Assembly: GCA_029721435.1 (NCBI GenBank)
Contig: CM056576.1
Location: forward strand, 120,083,166-120,147,165
Direction of reading: 5' to 3'
Length of the DNA: 64,000 bases
Origin: Gymnothorax reevesii
Taxonomy: Eukaryota > Chordata > Actinopteri > Anguilliformes > Muraenidae
The position numbers were made by a program, and so were the translations under genes. Positions 47,711 to 59,628 of this stretch are shown here, piece by piece. Below the pieces are notes generated by a model. It saw nothing but the letters and a program-made list of their open reading frames with translations, had not been told where the DNA came from and did not search any database. How positions within the stretch are numbered: the first letter of the stretch is position 1; the number at the start of each line of letters is the position of its first letter.

Positions 47711-49809
47711 GTGTGCACGCGCGCCGGGTTGCTACTGCTTTGCCCCGCAGTCTTTAACGCATCATTAGAACAATCCCCCCTGCATGTACACGCACATGCT
47801 TTCCTCTCCCAGACAACCAGTCCAATTTGTCACATCACATGGACCTGCAGAGGACGGCCACGGTTTCCTGCTGACAATTTATCAAGTCATTAACTTTTAT
47901 TCCCGTTCCTGTCAGGCCGCTGACATCACGTGAAGGCGGCGGGAACGCGCGGTGAATAATCTCCTCACGTCCAGCCACAGCATTAACGTCGGGGCTCCGT
48001 GGAACCGCTAACGTCATTTTCCGTTCCCATAAAGATCTCACCGCAGATAACAGGCATTACACATCACTGCGCAAGATCACACCACTGAGATGCATCAAAA
48101 CGTCTCTCATCTAGAGATTTACATAGGACAGTCATCGCTGTGGTAATTAAAACCACTGCAGCATTAACGTCACTTTACAGGCATTGTAAGCGTGAGGTCA
48201 TACGTATGCGATCAGAGTGTTTTATACTGTACATTCAAATGATGTCATGTGACAGTCACGAGCCCAATTTAAAATGATGAAGTTATAGACCACTGCGAAC
48301 TTGTAATAAAAGCATTCCAAATGCCTGTTCTTCAAAGGTCTATGAAACGGTAGCATTTTCTGAAGTTTTTCCTTGTCGTAAAAAAAAAAAAATCTCTTCC
48401 CGAAATACACCATAACAGAAGTTTGCTTTTCCTCTGTGCCAGCACTGCAGTCTTTCAACTGACGGTTGAAATGAGGTCTGCAGGCAATAGAAGATAACCA
48501 TATAATCTTCCTTTGAGCGATGACGCTGAGCCCTGGTGCTTTGGAAAGTCTGGATGCGCTTTCACACTGCAAAATATCAGCATCCACATAACCGATGGCA
48601 GCATGACAGCAATGCGACAGAGCCATGCCCGGGAGAAACCTGCGCAGCGGCGATGGAACACGACGCCGTGGATTAATCCGGCCCTTCAGCAAAAGTCGTG
48701 AGGGTGAACGTGTGAAGGGTTGAGACGGATGAGCTCTTATGTTCTCCGGGCTCTAGAAACTAATTAGCCCTGTCAGGGAATCATAGCAGTGCTAAAGGAA
48801 TTGTGGCTTTTGAAAGTGAGTTGATCAGGGTCGGGGGAGGGGCCAGGAAAATGGCTTCTGAAATACATGTCGCTGGCTTCCGCGCCCCCTCTGTCGTACT
48901 CAGTAACCTACTTTTCCCGGTTGTAATAATGCAGGCAATGACACAAAAGATGACGGGGGTTTGGGGTATGCTTGACTATCACACAAGCATATGTCTTCTA
49001 GAGGCCCAGACAAACAGCCATAGCCTGGAAAAGAATTGCATATTGACTGATAACACCCACCTGCTGTTGCTGCTGCAGTCAGTTAAAAGGCTCCTGGGGG
49101 AGCTTATGATTTCCAGGGCAGTACTTGTTGGGCAGTGCACAAAATGAAAGAATACAGTGTCAAATCTGCTGTAAATCACTCTAAGAAGTGGCATCCAAAT
49201 TCTACAATGGACAAGGCAACTTTCTTATTACTGGACATGAACAAGAAATAGTTTGGCTGGTGGCCGTAAGCTGGAAAGTCTGAATTGTCTATTGCAAAGG
49301 GAGAAGGAGGCAATTAGTTCCTTCATTGCTTCCTTACCAGGCTGGACCAGTGTTTCATTGCTGGAAGACAGGGATCATATATTATGGACCACAGTCCTCT
49401 GCAGCTGTAACAATCGTATGCTTTATTCATCATGAGGTACAAGTCAATTCTCAAACTGCATCCACATGTCCTCCATGTCAAGGAAACCACGCAAGAATCG
49501 AGGATTTTTTTTTTGTTTTGTTTTTGGAGATATGAGGCTTCCTTTCCTCCAAAGCATCACGTGAAGCGACATCCATTTCTGATGACGTCACACAGCTAGA
49601 TGTGCTGCCGACATCTGTCATTACCGATTGACAACATGGTTTTCTGCTGAAAGTGTTCTGGGAAGGCTATTCTCGTGTGTCCTCACTCATGGCTTTTCAG
49701 AGCTCCATTCTTGGTTCATGGAGCAGATAAGAGCTTTGAGACAGCCTGGTAGATGGCAGATTTGAGACAACTCCCAGTTCAAGCGGGGATCCAGGAAATA
49801 TTTTTTTTT

Positions 49810-49836
49810 TTAAAAAGAGAGAGAGAGAGAGAGAGA
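49810..49836 (+). repeat. (GA)n microsatellite
   Basis: A GAGAGA run following a poly-T/poly-A junction. Confidence 0.85.
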
Positions 49837-50337
49837 ATTGATATGCACCAAGTTTTCCCAGTTTGCATTAATACCAATTGCCATTGAGCTAATGATGTAT
49901 TGAGGAAAGACATCGTATTTTTCTCAACCATTCCAAGGCAACTTCAAAATCTCCCAGCAGCTGTCACTTGACCCGTGTGACATTTTCTATCAAGGTGAAG
50001 GAAAAATGGACTGGAAGGGAAAAAGTGTGCCTGTCGAAGAGAACTTAGCTGCACCCCAAATTGTGCTTCAGGGTGAGTCTTCTGCGATGGGACTGAGCCT
50101 CATCCACTAAAACCTTGTTTACCCAAGAGCAAAGCTATGGCTAATTACAGCCTGCCCAGTTAGTCTGTCAGCTAGGCAACAGTGGTGAAGTTGTTACATG
50201 TTGCCACATACACTTGCTGAGCAGGACTAACTGTAGCTCCTCACAGGATGTGCTGTGACGACCCCAGTCAAGTGCGACCAAGACCACTTACAGCCTGTTG
50301 AACCAGCAATCTGCAAATCCTGTTGCATTGCACAATT

Positions 50338-50520
50338 CAGGGCCGACACGTTTCTGCAGTGGGTAGCACTTTTGCCTAGAAGCAAGAACATTGTGGGTTT
50401 GAATACGACCTGGCGTCTTCCTGTGTGGAGTTTGCACTCCTCATATCTGTGTGGGTTTCCGCCCACAACTCAAAGACATGCATATCAGGCTAACTGGAGA
50501 CGTACGTCGCCCAGAGATAC
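50338..50520 (+). repeat. V-SINE-like copy
   Basis: The head TTTCTGCAGTGGGTAGCACT and the B-box-like TTGTGGGTTTGAATACGACC are followed by the V-domain words GTGTGGAGTTTGCA, GTGTGGGTTTCCGCCCACAA and CAAAGACATGCATATCAGGC. Diverged and therefore old. Confidence 0.65.
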
Positions 50521-50525
50521 GAGTC

Positions 50526-50708
50526 AAGGGTATTTAACCTCTTCCAGAAAGAGCCGGTGTGGATGCTTGCTTTCCTTCCAGCCATGCAGTTACACGCCTG
50601 ATTCAAGGAATTAACCCCTATAATCTTTGACTTTGACCAAGTGTGTAACTGATTGGTTGGAATGAAAGCCTGCATCCACACTGACTACTTTGGGATGAGG
50701 TTAAATGG
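50526..50708. mobile_element. Small inverted-repeat element, copy of the 31564 family
   Basis: AGGGTATTTAACCTCTTCC at the left and GGGATGAGGTTAAATGGC at the right are inverted. The body includes AGCCATGCAGTTACACGCCT and GTGTAACTGATTGGTTGGAA, an internal hairpin matching the other copies. Confidence 0.65.
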
Positions 50709-50752
50709 CAAGTGAATGATACATGACCCCTGCAGTCGATTGGTGAATCGTC

Positions 50753-50957
50753 CAGGGGAGTGATGCCCAATTATGTGCCATAGAGGGCTGAGATTATGCA
50801 GGTTTTTATTCCAATTAGTCACATTTCACGGAGTAGTTTTGTCCTCTCTGCCTGAAGACATGCCAATCAATGATATCAGCTGGTTTAGTGATTGGTTGGA
50901 ATGAAAACTTGCATACTGTCAGCCCACTGTGGCACGGGATTGGGCACCACTGATCCA
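50753..50957. mobile_element. Second small inverted-repeat element
   Basis: The ends GTGATGCCCAATTATG and GGGATTGGGCACCAC are inverted, with TCCAGGG on both outer sides as a possible target duplication. Ends like 'GGGTGCCCAAT' are typical of fish hAT-type MITEs. It starts 45 bp after the preceding element. Confidence 0.55.
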
Positions 50958-52074
50958 GGGTGCGTTTCTTCCTCTGAAGTACATGGGACAGAGGCATAAA
51001 ATTCAGGGATCAAAAGCTAATAGTCTTACCATGTTCTCCCTTCACCCCTCACTTTCAGCCAGATGACATCATTCCTACAAGCAGCCTGAAGAACTTCGGT
51101 TATTTTCAGATCTTGGAGACTGAAAAATACTGCAGAGGTGTTATACTTCCCAAGCCTGGATTTTCTATCTCTGATGCTGTAAAATGCTTTGACCCCCAAG
51201 TCCCAGACCAAAAAATTCTTACGTTGAATAATGGATGGATAAGCCATTCACACTCAAAGTGGCTCATCTTGATCAAACCCCACGTTTTTTCATGTGCAGA
51301 TTCACTGCAAGAGAGGCCATCCCCCCTGGTCAATGATTGACTGATAATGGGCGACATAGAGAAGCATCAGAACTGTCACCTTGCATTGTAGCCCATTGTT
51401 TCGAGTCAACCAACCAATGCTCCACCGATTCGCACAACACTCCGTTTCCTTGGAAACGAGCCCAGCTTCGAGTCAAGCCTTTTCCATAATGTTGAAAGGA
51501 GAATTCTGGTCAGAATAGATAAGAGAATCGGTTGTTTTTTTTCCCCTTTGAATGCTAGTCTCATTCACATCCCCTCTCATTGGTGAGGTGCCAAACTTTA
51601 CTAATTTTTTTTTTTTCCCTGCAACTCCTGCCGGTCTATTTTCCAGCTAACTGACCTGCAATTGCTTCTCTCCCGTGTAATTGACATATTTCTCGGATAA
51701 AAAATTTTATTGCAAAAAAAAAAAAAAACTGTTCTGAAAACTTCCATTTGATCATACAATTAATTTCATGTAATTTTAAGTGAATCTAGTCTGAATTACA
51801 CAGCAGCAAATGGATCAGGGACGAGGAGGGAAAGGCAGGGTGACAGAGGGATGAATTGAGTAACAGTCCGTTTCTGTTCCCTGGAGCATTGAGCTTTGAG
51901 ACCGCCTGCTGGACTGTAGATATAATCAGTCCCAATGGTCAAAGCACTCTGTCTAAAGACGCAGCGGGAGCACTGAAGTACCATCCCTTATAAAGATAGA
52001 GCGCCGTAATGACCTGGACCTCACATGCACTGACGCTCGTGTTTTCATCAGTGTGTAAAATGCAAAAGAAACAT

Positions 52075-52245
52075 TGATAAAGCTCAGCTCACAACACAAT
52101 GCCAGAACAGAGAAAGTCAATAACCATGAGGGGCAAACAGCAAAATGATATCACTGCGTAGCAAGGTGCGGATGGGGCACGCGAGTGATGACTGAATGAA
52201 GGAATGAGAGTTCATGTGCATGAAGCTAGATTATCATGAACGGAA
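52075..52245 (+). repeat. Unknown dispersed repeat, copy 2
   Basis: It contains ATAAAGCTCAGCTCACAACA, GAAAGTCAATAACCATGAGG and GATGGGGCACGCGAGTG, in the same order as at 47520-47710. Diverged. Confidence 0.4.
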
Positions 52246-53519
52246 TCTGAAGGTAAAACGATGTCAGAGGCATTTTGTAAAATTAAAAACAAAATCCGTG
52301 TGAAACAAAAGCTAAACTGAACAGTCCAAAACAAATGAAAAGAATGTGATAATTGGTGGAAACACTTCATTTAGAATATTTTCTTTTGTTTCAAAATACA
52401 GCCAGTGAGCTGTCTGCACACACAATCCTCACTCAAATCGATGGAAAATGTCAGTGATCTCGACCCACCTTCAATTGATCAGGTGAAGACTGATCCTGAA
52501 TGCAGAAAATCAGTAGGCCTAGTGGCTCTGCAGATGAAAATATAGCAGCAACTGAAGACCTGGGCATTTACAGTGTATTAATTGCTTTCTATAGCCGATT
52601 TGTAAGAAGATTAACATAAATTAAAAAAAAAAAAGAAACCTCTTCTGAGTTTCTCATTCATCCATAACAGCCAATGGACTGATTTAGGCCCATGCATGGA
52701 GGTATCAGGTTGGATTTTCCGAGAAGAAAAAAAGAGACAAGATAATTAAAAAAAAAATCCCAATTTCCATATATTCCCCTTTTCAGTCCCACATACATCA
52801 AACGACTGGTCAACAGTTACGGCACGTTACTTTGAACACTATGTACATTATCTCTGGCCTAACGTTACTCATCCCACTCCCATCATGTTTATAACTGACG
52901 GTAGTTCAGGATTAAGTTATTGTCTCAATCCATTCATTTAAATGGTAGACGATAAGAAAAGGTCTATTAGATTAAGCTGACATTTTAGCGGATCAGCTTG
53001 GATAAATGGAAGCTGTGACGGAAGCAATCATATAAATGACGTGTGTCAACACCTCTTATTTATAATATTCTACCTCGTTCAACAGTCAGTGTTATTATCC
53101 AGATAATACCGCGATACTGAGATCACTGAGCCTATCTGTGAAAGATAGGAGAAAGCGACATAAACCTGGGTAGCTAGCTTGCCTAGATATACAAGTGCAG
53201 CCATTGCATCATGTAATGGTAATAAAATGGATTTCTTTAACGTCAGTTGCCTATATTACACTGACAATATTACGCGTTATAAATTTTAAAAAGTGACATT
53301 AATCAAACTATAATAAGTGAGTTACTGTACTTGGCAAACTACTTTGCACTACTTTGTACCTTGAATATTCAGCCTTATGTGCGAGTGCAGGCGCAAACGA
53401 CAGGATGCCGATTGCAGTACAATTAATGGCCACGAGTGTCAGTTATGACCATCCATGGTAATGTCAAGGAGTATTTAAAAGTTGCACTTACCCCCTTTAA
53501 AGCAAAAACTAAATAAAAT

Positions 53520-54882
53520 TAAAGCTGCAAGCTGCGTTGAACGGGCCCTTGCCCCCTTGCGCACGTTGGGGTTGTGGTGAGATCATGACGGGTGCAGCTG
53601 TGCACTCACGACCATTGGACAGGTCAAGTACAGGCCCCAACCTGAGAGAAAGTGTCAAGCGAATCAGACAAAGCTGAAGGAGTTATGACAAGTTGATACT
53701 TCATCCATCAGGGGGTGCTCAGAGCGTAACCAAATGTGGGCAGGCACATTCAGGGGCAGACCATCAGCACAAATATGAAGTTTTGAGCAAATCGGCCAAT
53801 GTCAACGTAAAATGTGGCATATCCTGTTTCCACAAGGGGACGCCGTGAGCTAGATTGCTTAGCAGCACATCGAGGCGCACAGGGTGGGGCTTTTAGCATG
53901 TACAAGAATTTTGAATCCATTTGGATGAAGTATGAGGGAGAGAGAGCTGCTCGAATGTGTTTGGCGAGGCATCTGAAATGGGGACGCCATGGCGGCCACG
54001 CCTGTTTAGCGACAGACATGCAGATCACAACTTTTGACCAGCATAGTCTCTTGATGATCTGCAATAAATATTAGGTTGATTGGACGAAATTGTTAGGAGG
54101 GGTTCATGAAAGTACAATGTGTGGAAATTGGGCCAAAATGACACGTTAAAATCGAAATGGCTGACTTCCTGTTTGGAGTTGACTGATGATGCTGGAGACT
54201 TTTTTTGTTTGCATTGGCAACATACACGTGTACCAATTTTTATCTTCCTATTCCAAAAAAAAAAAAAAACCCCTAGGGGCGAGGTTTTTCAAAATTTCAG
54301 GGGGGGCGCTATCGAGGCATTTTACTGCCCTCATGGGCAACGCCCCAATCAGACCTGTGCGACCGCCCAAAAATATCGAATTTCGGATCCAGCCGGACGA
54401 ATGGGGAAAGTTAGACGCGTTTTCTCAATTGGGAAAGGGGCGAAATTGGCCTTTGAAATGTCGGAAGAATAATAAAAAAATAAAATAATAAATAATAATA
54501 ATAACTAGAAAAGCACTCAGAGCGCAGACCTCCGCCAGAGGGCAGCAAAACCCAAAAGCACGGCGATTGGAACTCCGGCCCATTGGAAAGACTTGAAATC
54601 TTGAACTTTGGCGTATATCTCAGCAGTACTTTGGCCTAGATATGCCAAAATTTAATCACCTGTTCCTTGACTTAATACCCACCTTCTCTGAATTTCATCA
54701 AAATCTGTCCAGAACTTTTTGAGTTATTTTGGAAACCAACAGACAAACTAACAGACAAACAAACAAACCCAGGCAAAAACATAACCTCCTTGGTGGAGGT
54801 AACAATAATAATAATAATAATAATAAACACCGCGATTTCAATAGGGCCCTCCGCAGACGACTTTGTCGGCTCGGGCCCTAAT
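53520..54882 (+). mobile_element. Dispersed element with GGGCCCT ends, hosting a nested repeat
   Basis: It begins TAAAGCTGCAAGCTGCGTTG, then AACGGGCCCTTGCCCCC, and ends GACTTTGTCGGCTCGGGCCC. These edges match a common fish repeat from memory. The interior has no recognisable protein. A family A repeat (54505-54802) and TAA microsatellites are inserted in its 3' part; without them the element is about 1.05 kb. Confidence 0.55.
54505..54802 (+). repeat. Small dispersed repeat, family A, full-length copy
   Basis: It runs from ACTAGAAAAGCACTCAGAGC to AACCTCCTTGGTGGAGGTAAC. It is nearly identical in reverse complement to 12119-12367 and more complete, carrying the block with ACTTTTTGAGTTATTTTGGA and the ACAGACAAAC tract. 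It lies inside another repeat. Confidence 0.75.
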
Positions 54883-54888
54883 GAAAAC

Positions 54889-55352
54889 TAGAAGCATTTG
54901 GAGCGCGCAAACCTCAGGCAAGCCATAGGGCAGGGTTATTCAACATGGGCCGGTGTGGGTGCAGGCTTTCATTCCTTCCAAGCACTTACACCCCTGATAC
55001 TACTAATCAATCTCTTTATCCAAGACTCTTGGGGTTGATTAGTGGGGTCAAACGTGTAAGTGCTGCATTGGAAAGAAAGCCTAAGCCCACACTGGCCCTT
55101 GCAGGATAATGTTGAATAGCCCTGCCAACTATAATATGTGACAGAACTTATGGAGATAATATGCAGTGCTTTTTTGTGCTTGCACTTGCAGTATAGCCGT
55201 TTTTATGGTGTAATGTGCAATAATACCATCTCCAACTCCTCCAGAAAATTTCATTGAAATCCATTCTTAACTTTTTAAGTAATACGGCTACCAAACAGAC
55301 AGACAAACCACCGCCAACTAAAAAATGACCTCCTTGGCGGAGGCAAGTAAAG
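54889..55352 (+). repeat. Family A repeat split by a small inverted-repeat element
   Basis: It starts AAACTAGAAGCATTTGGAGC and ends ATGACCTCCTTGGCGGAGGC after an ACAGACAGACAAACC tract. The middle is interrupted at 54930-55126 by a copy of the 31564-family element. Confidence 0.65.
54930..55126. mobile_element. Small inverted-repeat element, 31564 family, intact copy
   Basis: GCAGGGTTATTCAACATGGG at the left and ATGTTGAATAGCCCTGCC at the right are inverted. Longer internal complementarity (GGTGTGGGTGCAGGCTTTCA against GAAAGCCTAAGCCCACAC) means most of it could fold as one hairpin. Confidence 0.7.
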
Positions 55353-55403
55353 GAAGGAGGCCTCCAAAAATAAAAATCAATTTGAGATTTTGACCATTTT
55401 TTT

Positions 55404-55833
55404 GTTAAAGCAGCACTAAGTAGTTTTTTTTCACTCTCAAATATATATTACCAAGATCATTCTGGTGATACATCAACTCACAATAGGTTGAATGATACCT
55501 GTCATGATTCGATCGTGCCTGCATTGTCTTCACTGGCCCTATGTAACAATGGGTTTCGGGTAGGAAACCATTGTTGTTATAGTTGAAGTGTGGACTATGC
55601 CATCTATGTGCATTAGACGGATTTTTAAGTCTCCCTTACCTGGACTGAAGACATGGTTGATCGGATCGCATATTACATGTCCTGCATCAGAAAGTTCGCT
55701 GGTGTCGTTGGTTTGTCAATAAATGCCCGTGTAGACAGATTTTACGACAGTTGTTACAGACTATACCGTTTATCAACTGCAGGGGGCCACCGCGAACGAA
55801 TCCGGCGAAAACTTCATAGTGCTGCTTTAAGCT
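55404..55833. mobile_element. TTAA-flanked inverted-repeat element, 430 bp
   Basis: TTAAAGCAGCACTAAGTAG at the left pairs with the right end AAAACTTCATAGTGCTGCTTTAA, read inverted. TTAA at both edges fits piggyBac-like target use. The interior has a short open frame (about 55653-55835) with no recognisable domain. Confidence 0.7.
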
Positions 55834-56467
55834 GAAACTGAACTGAAATAAAAAAAATAAATAAATAATGAATGCAGAAATAAACTCAAAATAGCAAACG
55901 GTACATCTGCACGACCTGATGCAAATGGGTGCAAACCTTCATGGAAATATTGGTTCGGAAATGGTTGGAACGCCAATGCGCACGAGAAACTGGACAGAAA
56001 CAATATCTTCCCCCCATAATCCAAAAAAAAAAAAAAAAAAGAAGAACATAGATTGATGTATACAGGCGATTTTCAGCCAAGCGAGCCTTTTACGGGTAAA
56101 AAGTGTCTTCTTGCATTCTTGCACATAATATAAACACCCAGGAAGCAATTTAATATGTTGGCGAACACTTTTTCCAGTCTAAAAATATTGTTTGGTCATA
56201 GGGAAAAACAAAAAAATTCTAATGGTCAAAATGTCTATTTTGTTTGCTATCTTTTTTGTTACCATAATCACATCTGAGGAAAATAACGTTGACTCCAATA
56301 CGTGTCACTACCATTGACTGTATAAAACTACCTGTTTCACCAATATAATTACGCAAACATGCCGCTGGGACCCACAACAGCACAAACCTGCTGTTTCCCT
56401 TGAACATGACAGCCACCCTTGAGGAACCAACATCACAATGTCCACATTAGAGGAGTCATAATTAATT

Positions 56468-56473
56468 TTTATT
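56468..56473 (-). terminator. spsb4: Candidate spsb4 polyadenylation signal
   Basis: AATAAA on the minus strand (TTTATT on plus), about 920 nt beyond the spsb4 stop codon. Confidence 0.4.
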
Positions 56474-56590
56474 CACATTTTAAAAGCAAAGGGCAGCATT
56501 GTCCATACAGTACATTCCCCCACCTCTCATGACATCATTGCGTCCAATTACATGTCAGAGCTGAGTAGGCAGACAGATCTAAGACATTAG

Positions 56591-56612
56591 AAATAATAAT
56601 AATAATAATAAT
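56591..56612 (+). repeat. (AAT)n microsatellite in the spsb4 3' UTR
   Basis: ATAATAATAATAATAATAAT within the inferred 3' UTR. Confidence 0.85.
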
Positions 56613-57391
56613 GTTGAAAAAGCAGCATATCTTGTCAAAAATAAAGTTTGGTGATCGAATCTAACTTCTCCACCCCAGGTATATTGACCTGCATTGTAAA
56701 CCCCTTTGAATTAAAAAAATAAGTCAGTTGAACACATTACATTTAAGATCATCGCCATTCTTAAAATAAAACCAGAATCCACACGCATTTAAATAGCAGT
56801 TTTAAAAACGAACACTCGAAATAAAAAAAGACAAGTAACCTTTGGAGTACAGCCTCCTTTTGAAATAAAAGGTGGTTCAGGTAAAACAGGAAGCTCGGTG
56901 ACACAGGGCCACGCAGCTACTGGATCTCGCTTCTGGTTGGTTGACTGAAGCAGAGTCTCCTGGTGATTGGTCCAGGTTGGTCATGTGGTCCGTACGTGGC
57001 ACAAAATGATCCAGAGTGGAAATAAGCCTATACTGCAAGGTCGGTGGTTACCGAGAGATGAGGACTGAGGTGAAGCACGGTCCTCAGTCTTAGGGTTCTG
57101 TTTCCATACTGCTGGGTGTAGCCAGCAAGTTCTCAAGTCTAGACGTGGACATACACATCCCAAATAATGCTGTGCCAGGGCTAGTGTGCTTTAAAAACCT
57201 GACCTCCCCACCACTCCTCCACCCATGTCCAACCCTACGTGGTGCGACGATGCTCATGCACTTTTCTCTGCAAGAATCCCATCCCTCTCCGCCCATTAAT
57301 CTCCGCAGCTCCGCTCTCCAGTTGGCGGATCCCGAGAAGTAAAGGCATTGGTTGGAAGGGCCTGCCACCCGTCGGCCCTCGGAGGTCTGCC

Positions 57392-57519
57392 TCACTGATA
57401 CTGCAGGTAGTTCTTCAGGGACTGTGGCAGCGGCAGGGTGTGGATCTGATGCAGCCGGCCACGGCCCAGCGCCAGCCGGGCGGCACGCCGACACAGATCC
57501 AGCAGCGGCAGAGGCTCCG
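57392..57519 (-). CDS. spsb4: spsb4 last coding exon (SOCS box)
   Basis: SPSB proteins use a SPRY domain to bind substrates and a SOCS box to recruit Elongin B/C and Cullin-5 as an E3 ubiquitin ligase. On the minus strand a C-rich tract and CACAG acceptor (AG at 57520-57521) precede 128 nt that read EPLPLLDLCRRAARLALG, then RLHQIHTLPLPQSLKNYLQYQ and TGA. This is the SOCS box: LxxLCRRxxR is the BC-box part and LPLPxSLKNYLxY the Cul5-box part. The ending SLKNYLQYQ fits SPSB4 better than SPSB1. The exon is entered in phase 1. The SPRY-encoding exon is not in the window and should lie beyond 64000. SPSB4 and CLSTN2 are also near each other in human (3q23, from memory), supporting the assignment. 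Confidence 0.9.
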
Positions 57520-59628
57520 CTGTGAAGGGGGGGGAAAGATAACAATATGGCGTCATTACACAAATATAGCCAGGTACATCAGTCAAAGTCTACAACCAAG
57601 CAGGTCTTCACTCCCACCCCAAAGCCAACCAGTCAACAGCAAGAGATGTCGTCAAGCTGTAAATTAAAAGAATAAGGTGCGCCAAATTTGGGTTGGAATG
57701 AAAACCCAAACATACAAGTTGATTGATTTTGAGCAATGGGGTTGGTAACCTCTGGTCTGTGGCTTGCATTGTCCTGAACACAGTAATTACAGCAGTTATT
57801 ACTCTGTTTAACTTCCATTCACATTCTAACGTATTACAATGCGTCGAAGCGAATGCATTTCACACCAATGAAGCAGTCCGAATTTGAGATATGGGGTGAG
57901 AAAGGGACCAGGAGAGAGCAAGACTGCAGGAGAAACTGACAAATGAGATGAAACTGTCCCAAAGTAAAGACAACACTTTACGTCCCTTCAGAGGGAAACA
58001 TGGCATTAAAGTCCAGATGTGCATAAGACAATGAAATACAGAGTAATAATTAAAAGTGAAAATACTAAATGCAAGCCAAAGTCTGGATGACAGTGCAGAA
58101 AAAAGTAAATTAAGACTGTGTCCAAGCATTTAATGGAATGGGCGCACAACAAACACCGATAACAAGTATTTACGGGTGCAGTCAAGAGGACACACTGCGA
58201 GATAACAACCATTTACTGGCACAGCTATAATATATACCTGCAGGAAAAGAAAAATCAGATAAAACAAACATTAACCAGCATAGCCGCACTGCACACCCAA
58301 AGACCACTGCTACTTTGCAGTCGGGCAATTTAACTGACAAAGGGATAACGCTTTTACATATCCATTAGGCCGACACTTTGGAAGGAGAGACTGTGTTGCT
58401 GTCCTGACAGGGAAACGAGCAAAACGCTGGCCCAGTGTATGAGAGCGGGCTGAGATCAGCCTGCTCCCCACCAGTCGGCACATAAATATCTTGCGCAGGA
58501 AATGAAGGTGTCATGCCTACAATTTTCCCAGCAGTATTTCCAAGATGCAATTTGAATTGAACCAGGTGATTGACTCGATTCAGTAATGTGCCGTAACAAA
58601 CAACACTATTATGTCATGGCAGAATTGAAGCAGTATTTTCTGGTCAAATTCAAAGTCTCCCAGACCGGAGATTTAAGACCGCTGCTCCAGAACCCAAGAG
58701 CTAAAACTCCCGGCCAGCACATTCTGTCTGGAACACAGCAGTAACCAAATCTGTTCTTGGAGGTCTGCCCCCACAGTAGGTTATTATTTCCACCCTAATT
58801 TTGCACAGCTGATACTACTGGTTAGGTCTTAAGCTGTAGATGGCAGTGTTGTTCATTAGAATGAATGAAAGCCTACAGGACTGTTGATGTCCAATAAATA
58901 GGTCTGTTACCGCTACTGTAAAAAACACAGCTTGCAAAAATTATTTCATGATGAGGAGTGCATGCAAGGTAGTGTAACTCTTCCAGGAAGACTAAATTCC
59001 TCAGGTCATGAGCCAATGCATCGCACTACATGTGCGCTGCAAGGAGAATCTGATGTGATGACACTGGCAAAATACAAAATGCAAAAACTTGGGAAATGTC
59101 TTCCTGTGCACAAAGTGAGTGGTCACCACCTGTCTGGTGACCAAACGCTTTCATGTATTGTTCTGGACATCTAGATGACTGCCAAATACGCACTCGCTCC
59201 AAGTAGTGCTTCAAGAGCAACATCTGATTATCAAAACCAAAAACGGAGAAAATTTGCTTCATGGAATTCCAATATCCGGCCCAAAAATTTCCATTACCCA
59301 CAAATGTAATACAGCTTACAATGGGAACAACATCGCCTTGAGTAGCAGAGCGGGTTAACCGCAATAGGCTGGGTCCTCTGATCAAGATCTCAGGAGTTAA
59401 GCCTCGGCTGTGTCATTAGCAACAGTACTAAGCAGGGCACAATTGGCTTAGCCCTTCAAATAAAAGTAGATGATCGAGGTCAGCTGGAGTCTGGCTGCTA
59501 AAGTTACCGCCCAATGACGTTCCTTCCAATGATGTGCAAGATTCCTAAAGACTGACAACTTGCATCCAATCACACGTTTAGATATTGTAGACAGCAGCCG
59601 GCAGGACTAGAGCTGCAACTTCCACAGT

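Larger units (their letters stand above)
45031..56444. other. Intergenic region between clstn2 and spsb4
   Basis: About 11.4 kb between the two convergent genes, with no supported gene. Repeats inside are a Tc1-like element (45434-46951), two diverged copies of an unknown repeat (47520-47710 and 52075-52245), a V-SINE-like copy with two small inverted-repeat elements (50338-50957), the nested cluster 53520-55352 and a TTAA element (55404-55833). The stretch 47900-48200 has several TAACGTC motifs. I see nothing in 46952-47519, 48200-50337, 50958-52074 or 52246-53519. Confidence 0.6.
56445..57391 (-). other. spsb4: Probable spsb4 3' UTR
   Basis: This sequence lies downstream of the spsb4 stop on the minus strand and is free of recognisable repeats. 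The strongest end signal is TTTATT at 56468-56473, which is AATAAA on the minus strand. That gives a 3' UTR of about 0.95 kb. The end point is inferred. Confidence 0.45.

Noticed and set aside
48222..48692. 156-codon minus-strand open frame
   Set aside because: No domain, no splice-consistent neighbours and no similarity that I recognise.
57090..57563. 157-codon minus-strand and 142-codon plus-strand open frames over the spsb4 exon
   Set aside because: They overlap the SOCS-box exon in other frames and show no known domain; the SOCS box fixes the real frame.
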